A stretch of DNA of 64,000 nucleotides, from contig NZ_CALXYQ010000008.1 of NCBI RefSeq assembly GCF_944393015.1, positions 1 through 64,000 on the forward strand, given 5' to 3'. Positions 19,065 through 28,534 of the stretch are shown here, piece by piece. Position 1 is the first letter of the stretch; every line of letters starts with the position of its first letter. The position numbers and the translations under genes are program-made. The notes beneath the pieces are model-generated. The model was not told the origin of the DNA, made no database searches, and saw only the letters and a program-made list of their open reading frames with translations. The stretch is from an uncultured Brachyspira sp. (lineage in GTDB: Bacteria > Spirochaetota > Brachyspiria > Brachyspirales > Brachyspiraceae).

Positions 19065-19916
19065 ATGGAAGATATGAATGAGCATATGCCGGCTCTGAGT
19101 GATGCTGAGTTTAATGAATTAGTTAAAATTATTTATGACAAAACTAGAATACAAATGACTAGCCATAAAAGGGCTCTAGTAACCTCTAGATTAAGTAAGA
19201 GATTAAGGGCCTTAAAAATGGACTCTTTTAGGGAGTATATAGATTTTGTTAAGAATGCTAAAGATGAAGAATTAACTAATTTTGTTAATGCTGTTACCAC
19301 AAACAAAACTGACTTTTTCAGGGAAAATAAGCATTTTGAGTATATGAAGAGCACATTTCTTCCAGATTGGGAAAAGAATTTTAAAGCCGGCAAAGTAAAA
19401 AATCTTAGAATATGGTCTGCAGCATGTTCAACTGGAGAAGAACCCTACACTATTCAAATGACTTTGCATGAATATTTTGGTGCTAATTATGATAAATATG
19501 ATATAAAGGTTTTAGCCAGCGATATAGATACAAATGTATTGGCACATGGCAGAGCTGGTATTTATAAAGAAGAATCTGTTGAACCAATACAAGAAAATAT
19601 ATTAAGAAAATATTTTTTGAAAGGTACAGGTGATAAAGAAGGATTATACAAAGTTAAAGATATTTTGAAAAAGAATCTATTTTTTAGACAATTAAATTTC
19701 AAAGATGAAGATTTTGATATTCATACACAATTCGATTTGATATTTTGCAGGAATGTTATTATTTATTTTGATAAAGAATTCCAAAAGGAATTATTTAATA
19801 AATTTCATAGATATTTGAAAGAAGACAGTTTAGTATTTATAGGACATTCAGAAACATTGTTTGGAGTGTCAGATAAATTTAAATATGTAGCAAGCAATAT
19901 TTATAAAAAGATTTAA
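19065..19916 (+). CDS. cheR: Chemoreceptor methyltransferase CheR
   Basis: A 283-residue protein-glutamate O-methyltransferase that adds methyl groups from S-adenosylmethionine to receptor glutamates. An N-terminal helical domain (1-85) precedes the SAM-binding domain with LRIWSAACSTGEEPYTI, then VLASDIDTNVLAHGR and FDLIFCRNVIIYFD. The length is typical and no C-terminal TPR is present. With cheB and cheD downstream it supplies the adaptation arm of the pathway. Confidence 0.95.
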   Translation: MEDMNEHMPALSDAEFNELVKIIYDKTRIQMTSHKRALVTSRLSKRLRALKMDSFREYIDFVKNAKDEELTNFVNAVTTNKTDFFRENKHFEYMKSTFLPDWEKNFKAGKVKNLRIWSAACSTGEEPYTIQMTLHEYFGANYDKYDIKVLASDIDTNVLAHGRAGIYKEESVEPIQENILRKYFLKGTGDKEGLYKVKDILKKNLFFRQLNFKDEDFDIHTQFDLIFCRNVIIYFDKEFQKELFNKFHRYLKEDSLVFIGHSETLFGVSDKFKYVASNIYKKI

Positions 19917-19932
19917 CTAGGGGTGTATAATA

Positions 19933-20526
19933 ATGATTGATTTTCCAGCAGCGGCCAATAGCAATTTTAAGAGAATCACAATATATATAGGTGGTTATTA
20001 TGCTTCAAAAGAACCTGCTGTAATAAAAACAGTTCTAGGCAGTTGTATATCTGTATGCCTGTTTGAGAATAAATTAAAATTCGGAGGTATGAATCACTTT
20101 ATGCTTCCTGAAATGAGAGAATGGGAAAATCCGGCTGAAGATTATAATAATACTAGATACGGTGTTTTTGCAATGGAGGTTCTTATAAACGAAATCATTA
20201 AATTAGGCGGTAAAAAAGAAAACCTCACAGCCAAAATATTCGGAGGCGGACATGTACTCTCAGGTATGACTAGCAATATTCTTCAAGTACCTGATAAGAA
20301 CATACAATTTGCTAAAAAATTTTTGGCAGATGAAAAAATACCTATAGTAAGTGAGGATATAGGAGGTTCTTGGCCTAGAAAAGTATTCTTCTTCAATACC
20401 GAAAATAGAGTGCTTATGAAAAAACTAGAAGGTAAAACTAAAGAGTTCTCAGCTGAACAGGAAATTAAATATTCTAAAAATTTACAGCATAAACTTGAAG
20501 AAAAATCAGACATTACTTTGTTTTAA
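19933..20526 (+). CDS. cheD: Chemoreceptor glutamine deamidase CheD
   Basis: A 197-residue CheD, longer than the usual 160 because of a charged C-terminal tail (about 165-197). The catalytic Cys (C38 in LGSCISVCLF) and His (H55 in MNHFMLP) are visible. It deamidates receptor glutamines to glutamates. In Bacillus it also pairs with the CheY phosphatase CheC, which is not in this cluster. It is followed 24 bases later by cheB. Confidence 0.93.
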   Translation: MIDFPAAANSNFKRITIYIGGYYASKEPAVIKTVLGSCISVCLFENKLKFGGMNHFMLPEMREWENPAEDYNNTRYGVFAMEVLINEIIKLGGKKENLTAKIFGGGHVLSGMTSNILQVPDKNIQFAKKFLADEKIPIVSEDIGGSWPRKVFFFNTENRVLMKKLEGKTKEFSAEQEIKYSKNLQHKLEEKSDITLF

Positions 20527-20550
20527 TATATTAATAATTAAGGATTTTAT

Positions 20551-21684
20551 ATGGCTACAAAAATTAAAGTATTAGCTATTGATGATAGCGCATTAATAAG
20601 ACAGTTGCTTACTAAAATTGTAAACTCAGACCCTGCATTAGAAATGGTAGGAACTGCAGCAAATCCAATTTTAGCTGAAAATAAGGTCAAAAATCTTAAA
20701 CCTGACATTATTACGTTAGATATTGAAATGCCGGAAATGGATGGTATTACATATCTCAAAAAGCTTATGCTTAACAACCCTATTCCTGTAATAATGTTTA
20801 GTTCTCTTTTGGATAAACATAGAGAATTAGCTTTAGATGCTTTAAATATTGGAGCTTTTGATTATGTTATAAAACCTTCTGCAAATGTTAGAGATGGTGT
20901 AGAAGAATTAGCTACAGATTTAGTTGAAAAAATTAAAAATGCTTATGCAAACAGAGCTAAGTTTTATAGAAAACATGGTGTTACAGTTCCAACAGAACCT
21001 GTTGCAGCTACAGAAAGAAGTTCTATTAGCTTAGAAGCACCAAAAACAGCTGGATTCAAAGTTTATCAAAAAAATACTGCAGATATCATACTTCCTCTTA
21101 CTCCTTCAAGAGAAACTCCTATGGATAAAATCATTCTTATAGGTTCTTCAACAGGAGGTACAGAGGCTTTAATAGAATGTCTTAAAAATGTTACTCCTTC
21201 TGCTCCTCCTATAGTTATTGCTCAGCATATGCCTGAACACTTTACTACTTCATTTGCTAAAAGATTAAATAGTATTCTTAAAATAGATGTATTTGAATCT
21301 GAAGACGGTATGAGTGTTGGAAGAGGACAAGCTGTATTAGCAAGAGGTGCTAAGCATACTATGATTAAAGTTAGAGGCGGTAAATATTACATAGAAGTAA
21401 GAGATGGTGAGCCTGTTACAAGACATAAACCTTCTGTAGATGTACTTTTCAGAAGCGGTGCCGTTTATGCTAAAAACAAAGCTATCGGAATAATACTTAC
21501 AGGTATGGGTGATGACGGTGCTAATGGTATGAAAGAAATGAAAGATGCAGGTGCTTACAATATCGCTCAAAATGAAGAAACTTGTACAGTTTTCGGAATG
21601 CCTAGAGAAGCAATCGCAAGAGGCGGTGTTGATGAGGTTTTACCATTAGATAAAATACTTGCTGCTGCTCTAAAAAGAGTATAA
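20551..21684 (+). CDS. cheB: Chemotaxis methylesterase/deamidase CheB
   Basis: A 377-residue response regulator-enzyme. The N-terminal receiver has phospho-acceptor D57 (TLDIEMPEMDG). A linker of about 60 residues leads to the methylesterase domain with the catalytic Ser S200 (IGSSTGGTEA), the AQHMPEHF His motif and GMGDDGANG for the Asp. It removes methyl groups from receptors and is activated by CheA. One base separates its stop from the next ATG, which suggests translational coupling. Confidence 0.95.
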   Translation: MATKIKVLAIDDSALIRQLLTKIVNSDPALEMVGTAANPILAENKVKNLKPDIITLDIEMPEMDGITYLKKLMLNNPIPVIMFSSLLDKHRELALDALNIGAFDYVIKPSANVRDGVEELATDLVEKIKNAYANRAKFYRKHGVTVPTEPVAATERSSISLEAPKTAGFKVYQKNTADIILPLTPSRETPMDKIILIGSSTGGTEALIECLKNVTPSAPPIVIAQHMPEHFTTSFAKRLNSILKIDVFESEDGMSVGRGQAVLARGAKHTMIKVRGGKYYIEVRDGEPVTRHKPSVDVLFRSGAVYAKNKAIGIILTGMGDDGANGMKEMKDAGAYNIAQNEETCTVFGMPREAIARGGVDEVLPLDKILAAALKRV

Positions 21685-21685
21685 A

Positions 21686-22501
21686 ATGGATAATAATATA
21701 GATTTATATGAATATATAAATAGATGGGTAAGCGGATTTAAAGCTTACCCATATTATAAAATAGAAAAAAAATTGGATTTCATATCCAAATTAATATCTT
21801 CTCATAAGCAGTTCAATAATATTTCTATTATTCCTACTGGTTCAAAAAGAAATAGAACAGATATAAACTATATGGAATATTTAAATGTATTTTTAATATT
21901 AGATGATACAACTAATACAGCTGATACTAGAAAATTTAAATCTTCTATTTTAGAATTAATTAAAAATAATGATTTATATTCAAATAAGGTTAATGTTACA
22001 TCGTCATCTTTAATTTTAGAATACGAAAGTGAAAAAATTGTATTAATACCTTCATTCAAAAATTTAGATAATAATGTAGAGGGTGCTTTAGTTACAAATA
22101 ATAATGAAAAAAATGAAATTTTCTATCCTAAACTAGATAATAGGAATTTTGATAAAAAAGAACATGATTGTGGGGCTAATTTTATCAATTTAATAAAATT
22201 ATTTAAGAATTTATTCTTGGCTTTTTCTGCCGAAATTAAATACATTAATGAATTAACTCCTGCTATAACAGAAGCACTTATTTGGAATTTACCAAATGAA
22301 TATTTTCAATTCAAAGATTATACTGATGCTATATTAAAAGCTCTTGACTATATTTATCAAAGAATAGCTAGTGATGATTATATGTCTCTTTCTGAAATCA
22401 ATGATATAAAAGTACTATTTTCATCTAGAAATAATATGGACAGGAAAGAATTATTAAAAGCATTGTACAAATTAAAACAATTTATACATGAAAATATATA
22501 A
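21686..22501 (+). CDS. Degenerate nucleotidyltransferase (CD-NTase-like fold) at end of che operon
   Basis: A 271-residue protein I identify from pattern only. Residues 48-72 (TGSKRNRT, then FLILDD) align with the GS-x-GT...D-x-D...hhhh start of CD-NTase/OAS-type nucleotidyltransferases. IVLIPSF (about 118) aligns with the xDhVPxF strand. Residues 165-215 (INLIKLFKNLF, then ITEALIWNLPNEYF and YTDAILKALDYIY) match the helical part of that family (hxhLKxL...hxSFLIExLVWNVPNxxF). All three catalytic aspartates are replaced (residues 65-67 are Y-L-N; the third is hydrophobic), so it is probably not an enzyme. It starts one base after cheB and ends the operon. The function is unknown; a scaffold or nucleotide-sensing role in chemotaxis is a guess. 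Confidence 0.6.
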   Translation: MDNNIDLYEYINRWVSGFKAYPYYKIEKKLDFISKLISSHKQFNNISIIPTGSKRNRTDINYMEYLNVFLILDDTTNTADTRKFKSSILELIKNNDLYSNKVNVTSSSLILEYESEKIVLIPSFKNLDNNVEGALVTNNNEKNEIFYPKLDNRNFDKKEHDCGANFINLIKLFKNLFLAFSAEIKYINELTPAITEALIWNLPNEYFQFKDYTDAILKALDYIYQRIASDDYMSLSEINDIKVLFSSRNNMDRKELLKALYKLKQFIHENI

Positions 22502-22538
22502 AATTCTAATTTTTTTCTCATAACTTCTAATAGTAATA

Positions 22539-22566
22539 TTGAATTAATTTAAAGTAATGATATAAT
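22539..22566 (+). promoter_or_regulatory. Putative glnN promoter
   Basis: TTGAAT (22539-22544), 16-base spacer, TATAAT (22561-22566), 45 bases before the glnN ATG. Confidence 0.6.
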
Positions 22567-22611
22567 AGTTCTAATTTTTTATAATAAATTTCTTAGGGAG
22601 AAATATATAAA

Positions 22612-24699
22612 ATGAAAAAAATACCAGAAATTTTTGGTAGTATGGTTTTTAATGATAATGTAATGAAGGATAAACTTCCTAAAGACATTTATAAAAAACT
22701 CATAAAAACCATAAAAAATGGAGAGCGTTTAAATTTAGAAGTTGCCAATGTAGTAGCTCATGCTATGAAAGAATGGGCTATAGAAAAAGGTGCTACTCAT
22801 TTTACCCATTGGTTTCAGCCTATGACAGGAATAACAGCTGAGAAACATACAAGCTTTATTACTCAAACCGATGACGGTTCCATCCGTATGGAATTCACAG
22901 GTAAAGAATTAGTTCAGGGTGAGCCTGATGCTTCTAGTTTCCCTTCAGGAGGGCTTAGAGCTACATTTGAAGCTAGAGGATACACCGCTTGGGATCCTAC
23001 ATCTTATGCTTTCATAAAAGATGATACATTATGCATTCCTAGTGCCTTTTGTTCGTATAGCGGAGAATCTTTAGACAAGAAGACTCCCCTACTTCGTTCT
23101 ATGGAAGTTATAGAAAAAGAAGCAAAAAGAATATTGAAATTATTCGGCTATAATGATGTCAATAGAGTATTTACTACTGTAGGTGCTGAACAAGAATATT
23201 TCTTAATAGACAGAGATCTATATTTACAAAGACCTGATTTAAGATATTGTAAAAGAACATTGTTTGGTGCTTGTCCTCCTAAAGGTCAGGAATTAGAGGA
23301 TCATTATTTCGGGGCTATTAAACCTAGAGTTCTTGCTTTTATGAAAGAACTTGATCATGAGCTTTGGAAACTTGGAATAGTTGCTAAAACAGAACATAAT
23401 GAAGCTGCTCCAGGACAATATGAATTGGCTCCTGAATTTACAGTTACAAATATGGCTACAGATCAGAACCAGATCACTATGGAGCTTATGAAAGTAATAG
23501 CTGAAAAACATAATTTGGCATGCATACTTCATGAAAAACCTTTTACAGGAGTAAATGGAAGCGGTAAACATAATAACTGGTCTATCGCTACAGATACAGG
23601 ATTAAACTTGCTAGATCCGGGAGATAATCCTTCTAAAAATAAAAGATTTTTATTGTTTTTAGTTGCTATACTAAAAGCAGTTGATGAATATCAGGATCTT
23701 TTAAGAATAACTACTGCTAGTGCTAGTAATGATCATAGACTCGGTGCTGCTGAGGCTCCTCCTGCTATTATATCTATATTTCTTGGAGATGATATTACAG
23801 AGATACTTGAATCTTTGGAAAGCTCTAAAAAATATAAAGGAAAAGAAAAAGTTGAAATGGAAATGGGGGTTAATTCTTTAGCAAGATTAACTAAAGATAC
23901 AACTGATAGAAATAGAACTTCTCCTTTGGCATTTACTGGAAATAAATTTGAATTTAGAATGGTTGGATCAAGTCTTTCTGTATCAGGTCCTAATATTATT
24001 TTAAATACTATAGTAGCTGAAGCATTATCACAGTTTGCTGATATTTTAGAAAAATCTGATAACTTAGAAAAAGATATCGATGAGTTAATAAGAGAAACTT
24101 TCAAAAAACATAAAAGAATAGTATATAATGGAAACAACTATTCTAATGAATGGGTTAAAGAAGCAGAAAAGAGAGGTTTATTTAATTTAAAAACTACTCC
24201 TGAAGCATTGCCTCATTTCATATCTAAAAAGAATATTGAAGTATTAACTAAACATAAAGTTTTAACAGAAGCAGAAATACATTCAAGATATGAAATAAGT
24301 ATGGAAGAGTATGTTAAAGAAATTAATATAGAGACCTTAACATTAATAGATATGGTGCATAAACAAATACTTCCATACTCAATAGAATATGTTGGCGAGC
24401 TTGCAAATACAGCTGATAAAAAAAGAAATTTAAAATTAAAATTTGATGTTGAAAAAAAGTTAATTAATAAACTCAATGATTTAATCAAAGATCTTGATTC
24501 TAAATTAGAAAAATTAGAAGGATATACTGCAGAAGCTAAGAAAATTAATGATATAGCTAAATCAGCAAAATTCTCAAGAGATAAAATATTTGCTTGTTTA
24601 GAAGATATGAGAGTTACAATAGATGAGTTAGAAAGAACAGTATCAAAAAAATATTGGAAACTTCCAACTTACGGTGATATGCTATACAGTTTATCATAA
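22612..24699 (+). CDS. glnN: Glutamine synthetase type III
   Basis: A 695-residue glutamine synthetase of the large type III class found in Bacteroidetes, spirochaetes and some Firmicutes. It makes glutamine from glutamate, ammonia and ATP. Visible signatures are THWFQPMTG near residue 64, [11 protein letters not shown] (metal-binding Glu), [23 protein letters not shown] (ATP-binding region), [13 protein letters not shown] and [16 protein letters not shown]. The length matches type III. GGGAGA precedes the ATG. It is a single gene with its own promoter and terminator. The symbol follows the Bacteroides usage. Confidence 0.95.
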   Translation: MKKIPEIFGSMVFNDNVMKDKLPKDIYKKLIKTIKNGERLNLEVANVVAHAMKEWAIEKGATHFTHWFQPMTGITAEKHTSFITQTDDGSIRMEFTGKELVQGEPDASSFPSGGLRATFEARGYTAWDPTSYAFIKDDTLCIPSAFCSYSGESLDKKTPLLRSMEVIEKEAKRILKLFGYNDVNRVFTTVGAEQEYFLIDRDLYLQRPDLRYCKRTLFGACPPKGQELEDHYFGAIKPRVLAFMKELDHELWKLGIVAKTEHNEAAPGQYELAPEFTVTNMATDQNQITMELMKVIAEKHNLACILHEKPFTGVNGSGKHNNWSIATDTGLNLLDPGDNPSKNKRFLLFLVAILKAVDEYQDLLRITTASASNDHRLGAAEAPPAIISIFLGDDITEILESLESSKKYKGKEKVEMEMGVNSLARLTKDTTDRNRTSPLAFTGNKFEFRMVGSSLSVSGPNIILNTIVAEALSQFADILEKSDNLEKDIDELIRETFKKHKRIVYNGNNYSNEWVKEAEKRGLFNLKTTPEALPHFISKKNIEVLTKHKVLTEAEIHSRYEISMEEYVKEINIETLTLIDMVHKQILPYSIEYVGELANTADKKRNLKLKFDVEKKLINKLNDLIKDLDSKLEKLEGYTAEAKKINDIAKSAKFSRDKIFACLEDMRVTIDELERTVSKKYWKLPTYGDMLYSLS

Positions 24700-24715
24700 A
24701 GTAAAATATAACAAA

Positions 24716-24757
24716 GGGCATAGATTATATAATTTATGCCCTTTTATTTTTTTACTT
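24716..24757. terminator. Terminator between glnN and WYL gene
   Basis: GGGCATA (24716-24722) pairs with TATGCCC (24735-24741), extended by inner A-T pairs, followed by a T-rich tract to 24757. It lies 17 bases after glnN and between convergent genes, so it may also serve the WYL gene. Confidence 0.85.
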
Positions 24758-24760
24758 ATT

Positions 24761-25795
24761 TTATTTATTTTCTTCATTTTTTTCATTCATAATATATAAA
24801 GAATAGTTTAAATGCTCTATAAGTTCATCATTAAATTTTTTGGGTGATATTATCTTGAAAGAACTAAGCCAAGGACTTACAAATATTCTAAACTCTGTAA
24901 ATGATGAAAAATCAAAATTAACTATTATAGAACCGTCTTCTAATTCTTTTTTTATTTTTTGATTGAATCCATAATCTCTATTCTTAAAATAGTGAGAGAC
25001 ATCTGAATTAAAATGAATAGTAGTTTTTATTAATTCATTATCACTCCAATATATACTTCTTTTCTTCTCTATTAATTTTATTAATTTTTCTCTGTATTCA
25101 ATTCTATTTTTATGTTCCTTGTCATATTCTTCTTTTTCTTTATTACTATTGAACTTTAATTTTTGTATTATTTCTATGTTAGATATATTGCTTATAGAAT
25201 AAGTTTTTATCTTTTGATGTTTATGATCATAAGCAACTAAATACCATATACCCTGAAAATAATAAATGAGGTACGCTATGGCTTTAACTTTATAATTTAT
25301 ATTGCTGCTTTGAATATAATAATCAAACCTAATATCATTCAAATCTTTAACACATGAAAGTAATTTTTCTATATTTTCACTATCACCGGATATATTATTT
25401 ATATCATTATTTGAAATTACAATAACATCATAATACTCATTGTCCACATTTTGAGGTAATAATTTTGATATTGTTGAATGAGGTATAAGAGATAAATTTG
25501 AACTTATCTTTTTCATAAATACAGAAAATAGTATATCCACATTATTTTTTAGATTATCATTATCAAAAATAAGTCCCTTTTTTAATTTTTTTAAATCTTC
25601 TTTTTTTGTGGTATATCTGTCATTTTCTAAAATCAAATCTATTTGTAAATATTTCTCTATCTCTTCTATATCTCTTTGGAATGTTCTTAAAGACATATGA
25701 TTAGAATTCATAAGTTTATTTTTATCTATAAATCCGTCTAATATCAATGAAGTATACAATCCAAACAATCTCTCAAATTTCTTTTTATCTGACAT
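24761..25795 (-). CDS. WYL-domain transcriptional regulator
   Basis: A 344-residue regulator. The N-terminal winged helix (about 5-65) has LRTFQRDIEEIEKYL, the recognition region of the YafY/DeoR-like group. The WYL domain (about 145-215) has KVKAIAYLIYYFQGIWYLVA and a YSISNISNIEI strand. A C-terminal extension (about 240-340) follows, as usual. WYL domains sense nucleic acids or nucleotides in several systems. It lies 14 bases after the unknown gene and is third in a minus-strand operon. AAGGAT precedes the ATG. Confidence 0.82.
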   Translation of the reverse strand: MSDKKKFERLFGLYTSLILDGFIDKNKLMNSNHMSLRTFQRDIEEIEKYLQIDLILENDRYTTKKEDLKKLKKGLIFDNDNLKNNVDILFSVFMKKISSNLSLIPHSTISKLLPQNVDNEYYDVIVISNNDINNISGDSENIEKLLSCVKDLNDIRFDYYIQSSNINYKVKAIAYLIYYFQGIWYLVAYDHKHQKIKTYSISNISNIEIIQKLKFNSNKEKEEYDKEHKNRIEYREKLIKLIEKKRSIYWSDNELIKTTIHFNSDVSHYFKNRDYGFNQKIKKELEDGSIIVNFDFSSFTEFRIFVSPWLSSFKIISPKKFNDELIEHLNYSLYIMNEKNEENK

Positions 25796-25809
25796 ACTAT
25801 ATCCTTTTA

Positions 25810-26937
25810 TTAAAATACACTATGAACAAATTCTTTAACAGCATTACCATTAATATTAAACTGCTCATTATTTATAGTGAAATATCCGTCTAATATGCCT
25901 TTGGTAGTTTCCATATCTATTTTACTAAATCCGCCAAAAGACTCATATAGATAATTTCCTGTAACTGTAAATACAAAACTAAAGCCTTCTTCTTTAGAAT
26001 AATAATCTATAACATCTTTATATTCATGCGATTCAAAGTTTTTATATACATACCATTTATTTTTAAATAAGAATTTAATAATTCTTGAATTCTGTGATTC
26101 AGGCTTAGAGTCATAAATAAATACTGGAATTGGCTCTGTAGTATAAGAAGTATAAACTAAAGCAGCTGTTATATTATGAGCATATCTTGAAGGATTTCTT
26201 CCTACTGTATTAACCGCTATGACTGAACTTGTATCAGTTATAGCATTTTCACTTCCAGGAACAACTAAATATCCGCTTGGAAGTCCATAATAAAATGCTG
26301 TATATAATGCCCTATTATATTTCCAATTTACCATAGAAGCTGTGAAATTAGTAAATTTAAATGAAAACTCTGCATCAATCAAATTCTCTATAGAGGATTT
26401 GATATTTATTTTAGTATTATAAAAGTTTGGAATTTCTATGCTAAATTCACCAACATTTTTTCTAAATTGAGCCCTTACAAAATTATCATAAAAATCTAAA
26501 AAATCTTTTTCATTTTCTTTTATGATAAAAGATTGAGAATCACCATCAAATATATTAAAAGCATAATATGAGAAATACCTTTTTAATCCATATTTATAAA
26601 GTTTCCAAAATATTATATGATTATCATGAAACAAGTATAAATATAAATTTTCTACCATATCATCATTTATATGAATAGATTTTGGAATACTAGTAAAATC
26701 TCCAGTGTAGTAAATACCATTATTATTAGTAATAGAAACAGCATTGGCATCAAGTACAGGAGTATCACTTCTCATATATGCTTTTGAAGGTATTACTCTA
26801 TAATTAATATGTGTAAATATAAGTATGAATAATAAAATAAATAAAGCTGCAGCTATAAGAACAATGTATTTTCTTATATAGCTTGAAGAATATTCATAAT
26901 AATTATCATTTGCTATAAGCTTCTTTTTTATACGCAT
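25810..26937 (-). CDS. Membrane-anchored protein of unknown function
   Basis: I do not recognise this 375-residue protein. A single hydrophobic helix at about residues 23-43 follows a basic N-terminus, so the bulk is probably outside the cytoplasmic membrane. The rest is rich in aromatic residues and predicted beta strands. The last 40 residues (TKGILDGYFTINN, then FNINGNAVKEF) faintly recall the closing strands of AttH/lipocalin-like proteins; this is weak. Its start overlaps the end of the DUF1385 gene by 10 bases, which suggests translational coupling. Confidence 0.65.
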   Translation of the reverse strand: MRIKKKLIANDNYYEYSSSYIRKYIVLIAAALFILLFILIFTHINYRVIPSKAYMRSDTPVLDANAVSITNNNGIYYTGDFTSIPKSIHINDDMVENLYLYLFHDNHIIFWKLYKYGLKRYFSYYAFNIFDGDSQSFIIKENEKDFLDFYDNFVRAQFRKNVGEFSIEIPNFYNTKINIKSSIENLIDAEFSFKFTNFTASMVNWKYNRALYTAFYYGLPSGYLVVPGSENAITDTSSVIAVNTVGRNPSRYAHNITAALVYTSYTTEPIPVFIYDSKPESQNSRIIKFLFKNKWYVYKNFESHEYKDVIDYYSKEEGFSFVFTVTGNYLYESFGGFSKIDMETTKGILDGYFTINNEQFNINGNAVKEFVHSVF

Positions 26938-27989
26938 AATGTTTCTTCTGTTGCATTATCCTTTATATTATCATTATTTTCCAAACTCTTTTTAATATCA
27001 GCCTGCACTTCTTCTTCAGTTCTTTTTTCTATAGATGTATCTAATAATTTACTCAAAGCAAATAATGCTACTTCTATTTCATCATCTTGCGGTCTTCTAG
27101 TAGTTATTTTTTGAAGAGCTAAACCCGGAAGTATAGCAAGTCTCATAAGAGGGAAATTATAAAATTTAAATCCTAATTTCAATATTTCATAAGATATCCC
27201 TGAAACTATAGGAAGTAAAATTATATTAATAGCCAATACAGTTAAATTTCCAACTATTTTAGGCGGAGTATAAGAAGCATATATATATGTATATACAAAA
27301 TAACTTGTAAACATATAAAGCAATATAGAAACTGTTAATACTAAAAACATAAATGTAGTACCGCATCTAGGGTGTATAGTTGTATAATCTCTAATGTTTC
27401 CTGTATCAGGATCAAGCCCATGTTCATAAGCATTAACAACCATATGCTCTGCTCCATGATATTCAAATACTCTTTTTATATCTTTAAAGAATGATATTAT
27501 AAGAAGATATAAAACAAATATAGATAATTTTATGCAGCCTCTTACTAAATTAAATACAACAAAATTACTTTTCTCATCTATGCCAATAAGTGTAGTTATA
27601 AAATAAGGTAAAGCTATGAAAAGTCCCACAGCAAATGCCAAAGACACTAACATACTTAAAGTCATAGCTATATTTTCACTTTTTTCGGATTTAGGTTTAT
27701 TGTCCTTTTTATTGTTTTCTTCTTCAAGGCCTGCAGTATTAGCAGAAAACACCAAAGTTTTATAGCCTAATCTCATCATATCTACAAAATTTACAACACC
27801 TCTGATAAAAGGCATTTTACTTAATTTGTTTTTATTTTCAGGAATGGCAGCCTTAATAAAATCTATTTGCTTATCAGGCTTTCTAACAGCTACAACATAA
27901 TGACTTTTATTTCTAAGCATTATACCTTCTATAACAGCCTGACCGCCTACTCCTTCTTTGATTCTATTTTCATCTAATTGTTTACTCAA
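26928..27989 (-). CDS. DUF1385 (YqhQ-like) membrane protein
   Basis: About 353 residues. The N-terminal VGGQAVIEGIMLRNKSHYVVAVRKP signature (given here in part as GGQAVIEGIMLR) and the central EYHGAEHMVVNAYEHG and HPRCGTTFMFLV motifs identify the DUF1385 family, whose role is not established. Four to five membrane helices lie in the middle and C-terminal half. The reading frame is open further upstream, but TTG at 27989 is the likely start: GAGGTG lies six bases before it and the family signature begins 12 residues later. It is first gene of an operon with the unknown protein and the WYL regulator. Confidence 0.85.
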   Translation of the reverse strand: MSKQLDENRIKEGVGGQAVIEGIMLRNKSHYVVAVRKPDKQIDFIKAAIPENKNKLSKMPFIRGVVNFVDMMRLGYKTLVFSANTAGLEEENNKKDNKPKSEKSENIAMTLSMLVSLAFAVGLFIALPYFITTLIGIDEKSNFVVFNLVRGCIKLSIFVLYLLIISFFKDIKRVFEYHGAEHMVVNAYEHGLDPDTGNIRDYTTIHPRCGTTFMFLVLTVSILLYMFTSYFVYTYIYASYTPPKIVGNLTVLAINIILLPIVSGISYEILKLGFKFYNFPLMRLAILPGLALQKITTRRPQDDEIEVALFALSKLLDTSIEKRTEEEVQADIKKSLENNDNIKDNATEETLCV

Positions 27990-28105
27990 ATTATACACCT
28001 CATCTATTTTAAAGTTAAAGTAAGATATATAATATACTAAATACAATATTCTTTCAAGCATAAAAAAAACTTGAATTTGTAAAAAAAATTTATATATTAT
28101 ATGAT

Positions 28106-28528
28106 ATGAAGTCCTTACCGATATTAATTATTAATTTTATAATTCTTGCTTTTATTTCATGCAAAAGCACAACTCCTCAAATGAAAGAAGTACAAGAAAA
28201 AGCACCAGTAAAAAAAGAAGAACAAGTACCAAAAGCAATAACTTTAAAAGATAGAGCCGGATATTATAAAAGTAAAAGTCCATATTTCACATTTGATGCT
28301 GATTTAAAAGAAAATGGATATGCTTATGTAGTATTGAAAGGCTGGATGGTTTATAGGGGCTATGTAAAAGTTGGAGACCCAGCATCTGAAGCTACAAAGT
28401 TTAGATTAGATATTGATAATATTACTTATGTCATATTAGAGTTTAAAGATTTAAACAATGCAAAAGCATCAGTAGTATTAAAAGAAGTAGTACAGCAAGT
28501 GCTGCCAATGAGTAAAGTACAAAAATAA
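28106..28528 (+). CDS. Small predicted lipoprotein
   Basis: A 140-residue protein with a lipoprotein signal: hydrophobic stretch and LAFISC with Cys at residue 19, so it is probably lipid-anchored. A Lys/Glu/Pro-rich linker (about 25-45) precedes a small beta-rich domain (YFTFDADLKENGYAYVVL). No family is recognised. It ends six bases before the convergent gpsA stop. No clear ribosome site is seen before the ATG. Confidence 0.75.
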   Translation: MKSLPILIINFIILAFISCKSTTPQMKEVQEKAPVKKEEQVPKAITLKDRAGYYKSKSPYFTFDADLKENGYAYVVLKGWMVYRGYVKVGDPASEATKFRLDIDNITYVILEFKDLNNAKASVVLKEVVQQVLPMSKVQK

Positions 28529-28534
28529 ATGCTA

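Noticed and set aside
26928-28061. Longer DUF1385 start at 28061
   Set aside because: The extra 24 residues precede the family start and have no ribosome site, while TTG at 27989 has GAGGTG at good distance.
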